Shown: positions 1 through 7,146 of the stretch, one piece after another
Layout of the letters: each line of letters opens with the position of its first letter
Numbering within the stretch: the stretch's first letter is position 1
Source of the DNA: Spirochaetales bacterium
Lineage (GTDB): Bacteria; Spirochaetota; Spirochaetia; SZUA-6; DRHE01
Length of the DNA stretch: 18,555 bases
NCBI GenBank assembly: GCA_016930895.1
Contig: JAFGFV010000080.1
Location: 1-18,555, forward strand
Direction: 5' to 3'
Program-made: the position numbers and the translations under genes
The notes under the pieces: generated by a model
The model's input: only the letters and a program-made list of their open reading frames with translations
What the model was told of the DNA's origin: nothing
Databases searched by the model: none

Positions 1-894
1 GGCGACCTGTCCAAGTTCGCCCCCGAGGCCCGGATCGTGCACGTGGACCAGGACCCTCTGGCGATCGCCCGCAACGTCCCCGTGGAGATCCCGATCGTGG
101 GGGACGCCCGAAAGGTGCTGGAGGAGCTGCTTCCTCTCCTCCAGCCGCCGGAGGCCGATCCGTGGCGCGAGCGGGTGCAGGCCTGGAAGAACGAGCATCC
201 CCTGACCCCTCGAGGTCCCGCCGACGGCTCCCGTCTTTCTCCCCACGAGGTCGTTCAGGCCATCGCCCGGGTCTTTCCCGAGGCCATCGTGAGCACGGAA
301 GTGGGACAGAACCAGATGTGGGCCGCGCAGTTCTTTACCTTCCGCCATCCCCGCAGCCTCCTTACCTCCGGTGGTCTGGGGACCATGGGCTACGGCTTTC
401 CGGCGGCCATCGGCGCCCAGCTCGCCAACCCGGAGCGCCGCGTGGTGGACATCGCCGGGGACGGCTCCATCCAGATGAACATCCAGGAGCTGGCCACCGC
501 CGTGAACTACCGCCTGCCCGTGATCGTGGCCATTCTGAACAACGGCTACCTCGGTATGGTGCGGCAGTGGCAGGAGCTGTTCTACGGGCGACGCTATTCC
601 TCCACCTGCCTGGCGAGCGGCGAGGGATGCCCTCCCGGCTGCCCGGGGTCGGAGGACAGCTCCCCCGTGTACCATCCCGATTTCGTGAAGCTCGCTGACG
701 CATACGGGGCGGTGGGAATCCGCGTGTGCCACCGTGAGGAGATCGAGCCGGCGCTGCGGCAGGCGGAGGCCTGCACCGATCGGCCGGTGTTCATCGACTT
801 CCTCGTCGACCGGGAGTTCAACGTATTCCCCATGGTGGCGCCGGGGTGCGGGATCAGCGAGATGATCCTGGGACCGGAGGGAGGCAGATCATGA
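1..894 (+). CDS. ilvB: Acetolactate synthase large subunit (C-terminal part, 5' end outside window)
   Basis: Catalytic subunit of acetolactate (acetohydroxyacid) synthase, the ThDP-dependent first common step of valine, leucine and isoleucine synthesis in the cytoplasm. The open frame enters from base 1, and 297 residues are visible of a family usually about 560-590 long. They cover the end of the central domain (HVDQDP) and the whole ThDP-binding C-terminal domain, including the GDGS motif at visible residues 153-156 followed by the NNGYLGMVRQWQ segment. Between RRYSST and HPDFVKLADAYG there is an extra loop of about 20 residues with three cysteines (codons at 607, 628 and 640), absent from the E. 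coli-type enzyme. The stop overlaps the ilvN start as ATGA, which indicates translational coupling. Identity is certain from the motifs and the neighbour ilvN; the upstream half cannot be seen. Confidence 0.96.
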   Translation, partial: GDLSKFAPEARIVHVDQDPLAIARNVPVEIPIVGDARKVLEELLPLLQPPEADPWRERVQAWKNEHPLTPRGPADGSRLSPHEVVQAIARVFPEAIVSTEVGQNQMWAAQFFTFRHPRSLLTSGGLGTMGYGFPAAIGAQLANPERRVVDIAGDGSIQMNIQELATAVNYRLPVIVAILNNGYLGMVRQWQELFYGRRYSSTCLASGEGCPPGCPGSEDSSPVYHPDFVKLADAYGAVGIRVCHREEIEPALRQAEACTDRPVFIDFLVDREFNVFPMVAPGCGISEMILGPEGGRS

Positions 895-1376
895 CGCACG
901 TTCTTTCTCTGCTCGTGGAGAACCACCAGGGCGTGCTCTCGCGGATCTCGGGCCTGTTCTCGGGCAGGGGCTTCAACCTGGAGAGCATCACCGCGGGGGT
1001 CACCACCGATCCCGAGATCACCCGCATCACCCTGGTGTGCGCAGGGGACGACATGGTGCTCTCCCAGATCAAGAAGCAGCTCAACAAGCTGGTGGACGTG
1101 ATCAAGGTCACGGACCTCTCCAGCGTATCCTCCCTGCACCGGGAGCTGGCGTTGATCAAGGTGCGGGCCAAGCCCGCCCAGCGCGGCGAGGTCCTTCAGG
1201 TGGCGGACGTGTTTCGCGCGCGCGTGTTGGACGTAGGGCTGGACTGCGTGGTTCTCGAGCTGGTCGGATCGCCGGAGAAGATCGACGATTTCACCGGAAT
1301 CCTGCAGCCCTGCGGCATCCTGGAAATCGCCCGCAGCGGGCTGGTCTCCGTCGAACGGGGCAAGAAGAAGAAATAA
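891..1376 (+). CDS. ilvN: Acetolactate synthase small regulatory subunit
   Basis: Regulatory subunit that binds valine and activates the large subunit. The 161-residue protein has an N-terminal ACT domain (about residues 1-76, with NHQGVLSRISGLFSGRGFN near the start and a second strand around LITLVCAGDD-like sequence) and a C-terminal ALS_ss domain (about 80-158, ending GILEIARSGLVSVERG). This is the standard bacterial length (158-175). The ATG at 891 overlaps the ilvB stop. The frame stays open upstream to 846, but the family start and the ATGA coupling favour 891. It ends in a lysine run (KKKK). leuA follows after 21 nt. Confidence 0.96.
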   Translation: MTHVLSLLVENHQGVLSRISGLFSGRGFNLESITAGVTTDPEITRITLVCAGDDMVLSQIKKQLNKLVDVIKVTDLSSVSSLHRELALIKVRAKPAQRGEVLQVADVFRARVLDVGLDCVVLELVGSPEKIDDFTGILQPCGILEIARSGLVSVERGKKKK

Positions 1377-1397
1377 TCTGGCAGAGAGAGGAACCCA

Positions 1398-2942
1398 ATG
1401 GAACGTATCTACATCTTCGACACCACCCTTCGAGACGGGGAGCAATCTCCCGGGGCCTCCATGAGCGTGGAGCAGAAGTATGAGGTGGCGCTGCAGCTGG
1501 CGCGCCTGGGAGTCGATGTCATCGAGGCCGGCTTTCCGGTGTCTTCGCCGCAGCAGTTCGACGGCTGCAGGCTGATCGCCGAGAAGGTCCGAGGGCCGGT
1601 GATCGCCGGCCTGGCCCGGGCGGTGGAGAAGGACCTGGAAAGGGCCTGCCAAGCCGTCGCTGCCGCCGAGCGCCCCCGGGTGCACACCTTCATTGCCAGC
1701 TCCCCGATCCACATGAAGCACAAGCTGAACAAGCAGCCCGAGCAGGTCATCGAGATGGCCACCTGGGCGGTGCGCTACGCCAGGCAGCGTGTGGAAGAGG
1801 TGGAGTTCTCCCCCGAGGACGCCACCCGCAGCGAGCTGCCGTTCCTCTGCCGCCTGGTGGAAGAGGTGATCAAGGCCGGGGCCCGAATCGTGAACATCCC
1901 GGACACGGTCGGCTACGCCGTTCCCGAGGAGTTCGGCGCGTTCGTGCGCAAGATCATGGAAGGAGTCCCCAACATGGACAAGGCCGTGCTCTCCGTGCAC
2001 TGTCACAACGACCTGGGCCTGGGGGTGGCCAACTCCATCGCCGCCGTCCAGAGCGGCGCGCGGCAGGTGGAGCTCACGGTCAACGGGATCGGCGAGCGCG
2101 CGGGCAATGCGGCCCTCGAGGAGTTCGTCATGGCCCTGAACGTCCGCAAGGACCTGCTGCCCTTCACCACCGGCATCGACACCCGGCAGATCTACAACTC
2201 CTGCCGGATGCTGGCCAACATCATCGGGTTCCCCATCCCGCGCAACAAGCCGGTGGTCGGAGAGAACGCCTTTGCTCATGAAGCCGGGATCCACCAGGAC
2301 GGGGTGCTGAAGCATCGGTCCACCTACGAGATCATGACCCCCGAGGACGTGGGGCGCGATGAGAGCACCCTGGTCCTGGGACGCCACTCGGGAAAACACG
2401 GCTTCCTGAGACGCCTGGAGCAGCTGGGCCTCGTGCTGCCCGAGGAAAGCCGCGAGCGGGCGTACCAACGCTTCCTCGACCTGGCGGACCGAAAGAGGGA
2501 AGTCTACGACGACGACATCTTCGTGATCGTCCGGGACGAGATCGGGGAGCAGCTGGACACGTACACCCTGAGCTACTTCAACATCTACTCCGGCAACATG
2601 GCCGTCCCCACCGCCACGGTGCGCATCGAATCGGGCTCCCAGCGCTTCGAGGAGGCCGCCACGGGGGACGGCCCGGTGGACGCGGTCTTTAACGCCATCG
2701 ATCGGGTCGTGGGCGCGAACACCAAGCTCCTCGAGTACACGGTGCATGCCGTCACCCCCGGCCGCGAGGCCCTGGGAGAGGTATCCGTGACGGTCGAGAT
2801 CGAAGGCAGGCGCTACGTGGGCCGGGGGGCCTCCACGGACATTCTCGAGGCCAGCGCCCGGGCGTACCTGAACTCGATCAATCGCTACAAGACCGCGATC
2901 AAGGAGGCCGGAAAGGATCCGGCCCGCGGGGAGTCGCAATGA
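1398..2942 (+). CDS. leuA: 2-isopropylmalate synthase
   Basis: Condenses acetyl-CoA with 2-ketoisovalerate, the first committed step of leucine synthesis. The 514-residue product has the TIM-barrel signature DTTLRDGEQSPGASM at residues 8-22, the divalent-metal HCHND motif (His201, His203), the VNGIGERAGNAALEE signature, the second-half motif FAHEAGIHQDGVLK, and a C-terminal LeuA allosteric domain (about residues 370-505) expected to sense leucine. Length matches the roughly 510-residue long bacterial LeuA type. The ATG is preceded by a GAGAGG ribosome-binding site in the 21-nt gap after ilvN. The stop overlaps the next gene's start (ATGA). ilvC, often found between ilvN and leuA, is not here. 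Confidence 0.97.
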   Translation: MERIYIFDTTLRDGEQSPGASMSVEQKYEVALQLARLGVDVIEAGFPVSSPQQFDGCRLIAEKVRGPVIAGLARAVEKDLERACQAVAAAERPRVHTFIASSPIHMKHKLNKQPEQVIEMATWAVRYARQRVEEVEFSPEDATRSELPFLCRLVEEVIKAGARIVNIPDTVGYAVPEEFGAFVRKIMEGVPNMDKAVLSVHCHNDLGLGVANSIAAVQSGARQVELTVNGIGERAGNAALEEFVMALNVRKDLLPFTTGIDTRQIYNSCRMLANIIGFPIPRNKPVVGENAFAHEAGIHQDGVLKHRSTYEIMTPEDVGRDESTLVLGRHSGKHGFLRRLEQLGLVLPEESRERAYQRFLDLADRKREVYDDDIFVIVRDEIGEQLDTYTLSYFNIYSGNMAVPTATVRIESGSQRFEEAATGDGPVDAVFNAIDRVVGANTKLLEYTVHAVTPGREALGEVSVTVEIEGRRYVGRGASTDILEASARAYLNSINRYKTAIKEAGKDPARGESQ

Positions 2943-4537
2943 AGCCTATCGTGATCCTCGATACCACCCTGCGCGACGGCATGCAGGGCACCGGCATCAA
3001 TTACACCCTGGAAGACAAGATCCAGATCGCCCGGCAGCTGGACGACTTCCGGATCGATTTCATCGAAGGGGGCTTCCCCCTCTCCAACCGCAAGGAGGCG
3101 GAGTTCTTCCGCAGGATGAAGTCCGAGCGGCTCCAGCATGCCCGCGTCGCCTCCTTCGGCTCCACCCGCCGGCCCAACCATGACGCCGAGAAGGACCCCA
3201 ACGTGCGGGCTCTCCTCGACGCCGAGACCGAGGCCGTCGTGATCGTGGGGAAGGCATGGACCGAGCACGTGCGCAACGTGCTCAAGACCAGCCTGGAGGA
3301 GAACCTGCGCATGGTGTACGACTCGGTGGCCCTTCTCAAGCGCCATGGCCTCACCGTGATCTTCGACCTGGAGCACTTCTTCCAGGGATACGACGAGGAC
3401 CCGCAGTACGCCCTCAAGGTGCTGGAGGCCGGCACCGAAGCCGGCGCGGACAACCTCGTGCTGTGCGACACCAATGGCGGCATGCTGCCGTCGGACGTGA
3501 GCCGGATCATCCGGGACCTCCCGCAGGAGCGCCTGGCTCCCCTGGGCATCCACTGCCACGACGACACGGGCACCGCCGTGGCCAGCTCCCTGGCGGCCGT
3601 GGAGGCCGGGGCGGTCCACGTCCAGGGCACGATCAACGGCTGGGGGGAACGCTGCGGCAATGCGAACCTGTGCGTCGTGATCCCGAACCTGTGCCTCAAG
3701 ATGGGCCGGGTGACCTCGTCCGCCGACAACCTCCGGCGGCTGACTTCCCTGTCCCGCTTCGTGGCCGAGAAGGCCAACCTGATCCCCGAAAAACGGCAGC
3801 CCTACGTGGGCGAGGCCGCCTTCAGCCACAAGGCCGGGCAGCACGCCGACGTGATCCTCAAGGCGGCCCACCTGATGGAGCACATCTCGGGGGAGCTGGT
3901 GGGCAACGAGCGCAAGCTGCTTCTCTCCGAGCTGGCCGGCAAATCGACGGTCATGAAGAAGATGGCCAAGTACGGAAACTTCGACAAGTCGTCCCAGGCG
4001 GTCCAGGAGCTGACCGAGAGGCTGAAGGCGCTCGAGGAACAGGGATACGAGTACGAGGCGGCGGAAGCCTCCTTCGACCTGGTCATCCGCAAGTCCCTGG
4101 GCCGCTACCAACCGCTGTTCGAGCTGCGCAACTATCACCTGGAATCCTTCAAGGCCACGGACTCGCCGGCCAAGACCGTGGGGCGCATCTTCCTGCAGGC
4201 CGACTCCAAGGAGCTCATGGGGGCGGCGGCGGGTCTAGGGCCGGTGGAGACCCTGGATTACTGCCTGCGGGACGCCCTGGCGGTAATCCACCCCTTCATG
4301 CAGCGCATCAAGCTGGTGGACTTCGCCGTGCGGGTCCTCGACCCGGAACGGGCCACGGCGGCCAAGGTGCGGGTGTTCATCACCTCCTCCGATGGGGAGA
4401 AGACGTGGAACACCGTGGGGGTGTCGGAGAACGTGATCGAGGCCTCCTGGCAGGCCCTGATCGATGCCCTCGACTACTATTACAACAACCACGTCATCGA
4501 GAACAACGGGAACGGGTCGAGCCAAACGCAGGTTTAG
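2939..4537 (+). CDS. cimA: (R)-citramalate synthase
   Basis: Condenses acetyl-CoA with pyruvate to citramalate, giving a threonine-independent route to 2-ketobutyrate and isoleucine. The 532-residue protein is a LeuA relative, with DTTLRDGMQGTGI at residues 8-20, DFIEGGFPLSN, EHFFQGYDEDP, the metal-binding HCHDDTGTAVASS (His205, His207), INGWGERCGNANL and FSHKAGQHADVILK. The Q/G pattern after DTTLRDG, the longer length and the FFQGY segment match the CimA type (TIGR00977-like) rather than LeuA or homocitrate synthase. The C-terminal third carries the LeuA-type regulatory domain, which in this family responds to isoleucine. It overlaps leuA by 4 nt and is the last gene of the operon. No clear terminator is visible before the convergent gene ending at 4562. 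Confidence 0.93.
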   Translation: MKPIVILDTTLRDGMQGTGINYTLEDKIQIARQLDDFRIDFIEGGFPLSNRKEAEFFRRMKSERLQHARVASFGSTRRPNHDAEKDPNVRALLDAETEAVVIVGKAWTEHVRNVLKTSLEENLRMVYDSVALLKRHGLTVIFDLEHFFQGYDEDPQYALKVLEAGTEAGADNLVLCDTNGGMLPSDVSRIIRDLPQERLAPLGIHCHDDTGTAVASSLAAVEAGAVHVQGTINGWGERCGNANLCVVIPNLCLKMGRVTSSADNLRRLTSLSRFVAEKANLIPEKRQPYVGEAAFSHKAGQHADVILKAAHLMEHISGELVGNERKLLLSELAGKSTVMKKMAKYGNFDKSSQAVQELTERLKALEEQGYEYEAAEASFDLVIRKSLGRYQPLFELRNYHLESFKATDSPAKTVGRIFLQADSKELMGAAAGLGPVETLDYCLRDALAVIHPFMQRIKLVDFAVRVLDPERATAAKVRVFITSSDGEKTWNTVGVSENVIEASWQALIDALDYYYNNHVIENNGNGSSQTQV

Positions 4538-4561
4538 CCCACGCCGGGCGAGCCCTTGGCC

Positions 4562-5185
4562 TCACCTTCCGGCCAGCCCGAGGAGCATCCGGCGCTGGCC
4601 CGCGGAGGGTTCGTCGGTGCCGAGAATGTACTCGATCATGTCCGCCCGCACGGCCCGGGGCAGCTCCTCACCCAGCCCTGCGTCGAGCATGCCGATGATG
4701 GCCCGCAGGTCGGCCGGCACGTGGTGGTGCACCCCGAACACCGCCGGGATCTGCTGGTAGAACGAGAACCTCAGGAATCGCACCTCCAGCAGCCCCGGGT
4801 GGGCCTCGACGAGGGGGTCCATCATGGCGATGGCCGCGGTCACGTAGCGGTACTTGCGCAGGAGGTTGGTTTCGTGCTTGCCCTTCAATCCCTCCAGGGC
4901 CGCGTAGTACCCCTTCACCGCGGGGGGATACCCCGATGGATCGGGCCCGAAATGCTCCTCGATGTAGGCGATCAGCCCCCGAGTCGCCTTCGCGTCTTCC
5001 ACGGCCTCGTAGAACTCGCGGCGGATGTACGGGAGCAGGATCCCGTTCACGGTCTGCGGGTCCACCGCGCTCCCCTGGGCCTGGACCGGCTTCGCCGCTG
5101 CCAAGGCCGCCAACCCCAGCAGCAAGGTTGCCGCCCGCAGGCCCCTCCCCGGCCGAAAGGCCGTCGTAACTACCTGCCGGGCCAC
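4562..5185 (-). CDS. Conserved-looking secreted protein of unknown function
   Basis: I do not recognise a characterised family. Starting at the GTG at 5185 gives 207 residues with a probable signal peptide: a basic segment (FRPGRGLR), a hydrophobic core (ATLLLGLAALAAA) and a possible cleavage after PVQA. A GGAG lies 7 nt upstream of this GTG. The mature part looks helical, with IRREFYEAVEDAKA, LIAYIEEHFG, YYAALEGLKGKHETN, AHPGLLEVRFLRFSFYQQIPAVFG, and a histidine cluster (GVHHHVPADLR). The segment about nearby residues, pathway length and the RFLRFSF pattern recall uncharacterised exported, TPR-like small proteins, but this is memory rather than a match. Its start lies inside the 3' end of the mevalonate kinase gene, so it is probably the last gene of the isoprenoid operon. 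Frame and stop are well supported; function is open. Confidence 0.72.
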   Translation of the reverse strand: MARQVVTTAFRPGRGLRAATLLLGLAALAAAKPVQAQGSAVDPQTVNGILLPYIRREFYEAVEDAKATRGLIAYIEEHFGPDPSGYPPAVKGYYAALEGLKGKHETNLLRKYRYVTAAIAMMDPLVEAHPGLLEVRFLRFSFYQQIPAVFGVHHHVPADLRAIIGMLDAGLGEELPRAVRADMIEYILGTDEPSAGQRRMLLGLAGR

Positions 5186-6159
5186 GAGTACGCTCCGATG
5201 TACTCCGCCGTGGCGAGACCCAGCTCGCGAGCCGCTGCCTGCAAGGCCTGGGCACCGGCCTCCGCCTCCTCGCGGGAGGCGAACAGCAGGAAGAAGGCCC
5301 CGCCCCCACCGGCGCCGCTCAGCTTGCCTCCCAGCGCTCCGCGCGCGCGGCCCTCCGCCAGCAGCCGCTCCAGCTCCTGCGTCCCCAGCCCCAGCTCGCC
5401 CAGGAGCTCCCCTGCCCGCCAGCACAGCCCTCCGAGCTCCGCCCGCCGCTGCGGGTCCCCCTCTCCCAGGAGCCGGATCCCGGTCGCCGCCAGCTCGCCC
5501 AGGGTCTCCAGCCGGCGGCGGGTTGCGGCCTCCCCGGCGAGCACGCGATCCCTCAGCCCGCCGATCAAGCGCCCGGCGCTCGTGGTGCGAGGCACGGCCC
5601 CCACGACCAGCTCGAGGGGAAACCCGCGCAGGCGCCGAGCCCGCGGAAGAGCCGGGGGCCGGGGCCCGAATGCGTACAGGCCGTCCAGCAGGGACAGGCC
5701 GGTGTCGATCCCGGAGGGAGTGCCGTGGAACAGCCGCTCGCCTCGGTGCGCGAGAGACCAGGCCCGCACCGCCGCGTCCGGGCGCGCCCGGCCGGCCCGC
5801 GGGGGGCCCGCCGCTGGCTCTGCCGCTGCCAGGAGCGCCCTCGCGACGGCGACGCACAGGGCCGCCGAAGACCCGAAGCCCAGCCCGCGCTGGATCGTGG
5901 CCTTCAGGACGAGCCTGCCCCGGCCCAGGCTCCCGAGCTCCGGCAGGGACTCTTCGTACAACCCCAGGAGCTCCAGGAGCGCTTCCCGGTCGCCGGGCTG
6001 CACTCCTTCGAGCGACCAGCCCGCCGCGCCCGTGAGCTCGACCTCCGCCTGGATGGAATCCCGCAGGGACAGCCCCACTGCCGGATGGCCGTACACGGCC
6101 GCGTGCTCCCCGAGGAGCAGGAGCTTGGCGCGGCCCAGCCCGAGGCCTACCCCTGCCAC
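5170..6159 (-). CDS. mvk: Mevalonate kinase
   Basis: Phosphorylates mevalonate to 5-phosphomevalonate with ATP, in the cytoplasm. This 329-residue GHMP kinase has the N-terminal KLLLLGEHAAVYGHPAVGL motif (residues 12-30), the glycine-rich ATP motif GLGFGSSAA at 92-100, the mevalonate-kinase signature HGTPSGID at 145-152 with the expected catalytic Asp152, and motif 3 GGKLSGAGGGGAFF at 277-290. Length fits bacterial and archaeal mevalonate kinases (300-340). The GTG at 6159 puts the start 13 nt inside the upstream phosphomevalonate kinase gene. The frame continues upstream without a stop, but that extension is low-complexity and antiparallel to nothing conserved, so it was excluded. Its 3' end overlaps the next gene by 16 nt. 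Confidence 0.93.
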   Translation of the reverse strand: MAGVGLGLGRAKLLLLGEHAAVYGHPAVGLSLRDSIQAEVELTGAAGWSLEGVQPGDREALLELLGLYEESLPELGSLGRGRLVLKATIQRGLGFGSSAALCVAVARALLAAAEPAAGPPRAGRARPDAAVRAWSLAHRGERLFHGTPSGIDTGLSLLDGLYAFGPRPPALPRARRLRGFPLELVVGAVPRTTSAGRLIGGLRDRVLAGEAATRRRLETLGELAATGIRLLGEGDPQRRAELGGLCWRAGELLGELGLGTQELERLLAEGRARGALGGKLSGAGGGGAFFLLFASREEAEAGAQALQAAARELGLATAEYIGAYSWPGR

Positions 6160-7124
6160 GCTACCCCCTCCTCGGCGGGCACGAGCCGCTCCAGGCCGGC
6201 GGCCAGGGCTGCCCCTTCCCTGCCGTGAGGTAAGGCCACGACGCCGAGCTCGTCCCCGGCCCCCACCGCCTTGAACGGGACCCCCCTCAGACCCGGAGGC
6301 GGCGCCAGGGCTGCGGGCACGCCGATCCGTTCGCCGAGCCGAAGCCCCTGTTCCCGGGCGCGCAGGAACGAGGCCTCCGCCTGAGTCCAGGACCCGGCGT
6401 TCACGAACTCCTCCACCGCGGCGTTGGAGCGACGCAGGAAGCGTCGGGCTTCGCCCGGATGCTCCCGTTTCCACTCGCGGTAGCGCTTGACTGCCTCAGC
6501 GCTGGACACGCTGCGGGGACCCTGCAGCAGGTACAGAGGAGGGAGCCACAGCAGAGCGAGGGCCTGCCAGCGCGGAGCGGCTCCTCCAGTGAACAGCCCC
6601 ATGCCGCCATGAGCCGAGGTCAAGACGTCGTACCCGCTTCCCCCGCCGTGGGCCGCCCGATGGGCTTCCAGGGCGAGCTGCGGCGCCGCCGCGGTCGCCG
6701 CGGCGGCATCCAGACCTGCGAGGACCAGGAGGCTGAACGCCAGGCCGACGGCGACGGCGGCGCTCGAACCGAACCCGCTCTTGCGCTCCGGGGAAAGAAA
6801 GAAAGCGCTGCTGTCGACCCGGAGCCTGGCCGCTGGGCCATCGGAAGCCGCCGAGGGACCCGGGCCGATCGGGAACCGCCCCGCCGCCGCCAGGTACCGA
6901 CGACAGCTCCGCACCACCTCGCGGAACAGCGGGCTGGCCTCCGGCGCCCGCTCGCTCCAGCGGACCGCCCCCCGGCCCCAGGAGCCCTCGATCTCCAGCT
7001 GCCGGGCCGGCTCCGAGCGCACCACCACCCGCCGCTCGAGGCCCAGGCACACCCCGAGCCCGCCCTCCTCCAGCACGGCGTACTCCCCGAGCAGGAGGAG
7101 ATTCCCGGGAACCGTCACCGTCAC
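6147..7124 (-). CDS. mvaK2: Phosphomevalonate kinase (GHMP family)
   Basis: Predicted to phosphorylate 5-phosphomevalonate to the diphosphate, between mevalonate kinase and MvaD. The 325-residue protein has the GHMP N-terminus VPGNLLLLGEYAVLEEG (residues 5-21), ATP motif KSGFGSSAAVAV (115-126), and GGGSGYDVLTSAHGG (160-174), which resembles the GSGxDVA signature that separates phosphomevalonate from mevalonate kinases. The C-terminal motif reads KAVGAGDELG (285-294) instead of the usual SGAGGGD, a deviation in the phosphate-handling loop. Start is GTG at 7124, 22 nt after the mvaD stop, with AAAGG upstream; a second in-frame GTG at 7118 is possible. Pathway context strongly supports the role. 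A divergent mevalonate-3-kinase-like or other GHMP activity is less likely. Confidence 0.82.
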   Translation of the reverse strand: MTVTVPGNLLLLGEYAVLEEGGLGVCLGLERRVVVRSEPARQLEIEGSWGRGAVRWSERAPEASPLFREVVRSCRRYLAAAGRFPIGPGPSAASDGPAARLRVDSSAFFLSPERKSGFGSSAAVAVGLAFSLLVLAGLDAAAATAAAPQLALEAHRAAHGGGSGYDVLTSAHGGMGLFTGGAAPRWQALALLWLPPLYLLQGPRSVSSAEAVKRYREWKREHPGEARRFLRRSNAAVEEFVNAGSWTQAEASFLRAREQGLRLGERIGVPAALAPPPGLRGVPFKAVGAGDELGVVALPHGREGAALAAGLERLVPAEEGVAWQG

Positions 7125-7146
7125 GATGACGGGCCTTTGTGCCGCT

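Noticed and set aside
594..2939. 781-codon open frame on the minus strand opposite ilvB-ilvN-leuA
   Set aside because: Antisense shadow of certain genes in GC-rich DNA. Its product is rich in His, Gly, Leu and Asp with no recognisable motif, and the plus-strand proteins are fully supported.
4538..4561. Possible terminator between the convergent ends of cimA and the secreted-protein gene
   Set aside because: Only a 4-bp stem with a 2-nt loop (GGGC-GA-GCCC) and no T-tract, so not convincing.
5186..5857. N-terminal extension of the secreted protein to 431 residues
   Set aside because: It is an alternate frame of mevalonate kinase and would bury the signal peptide. The GTG at 5185 has a ribosome-binding site and gives a normal exported protein.
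6160..6474. N-terminal extension of mevalonate kinase (start at 6474)
   Set aside because: Arg/Gly-rich sequence overlapping phosphomevalonate kinase. The GHMP N-terminal motif starts right after the GTG at 6159.
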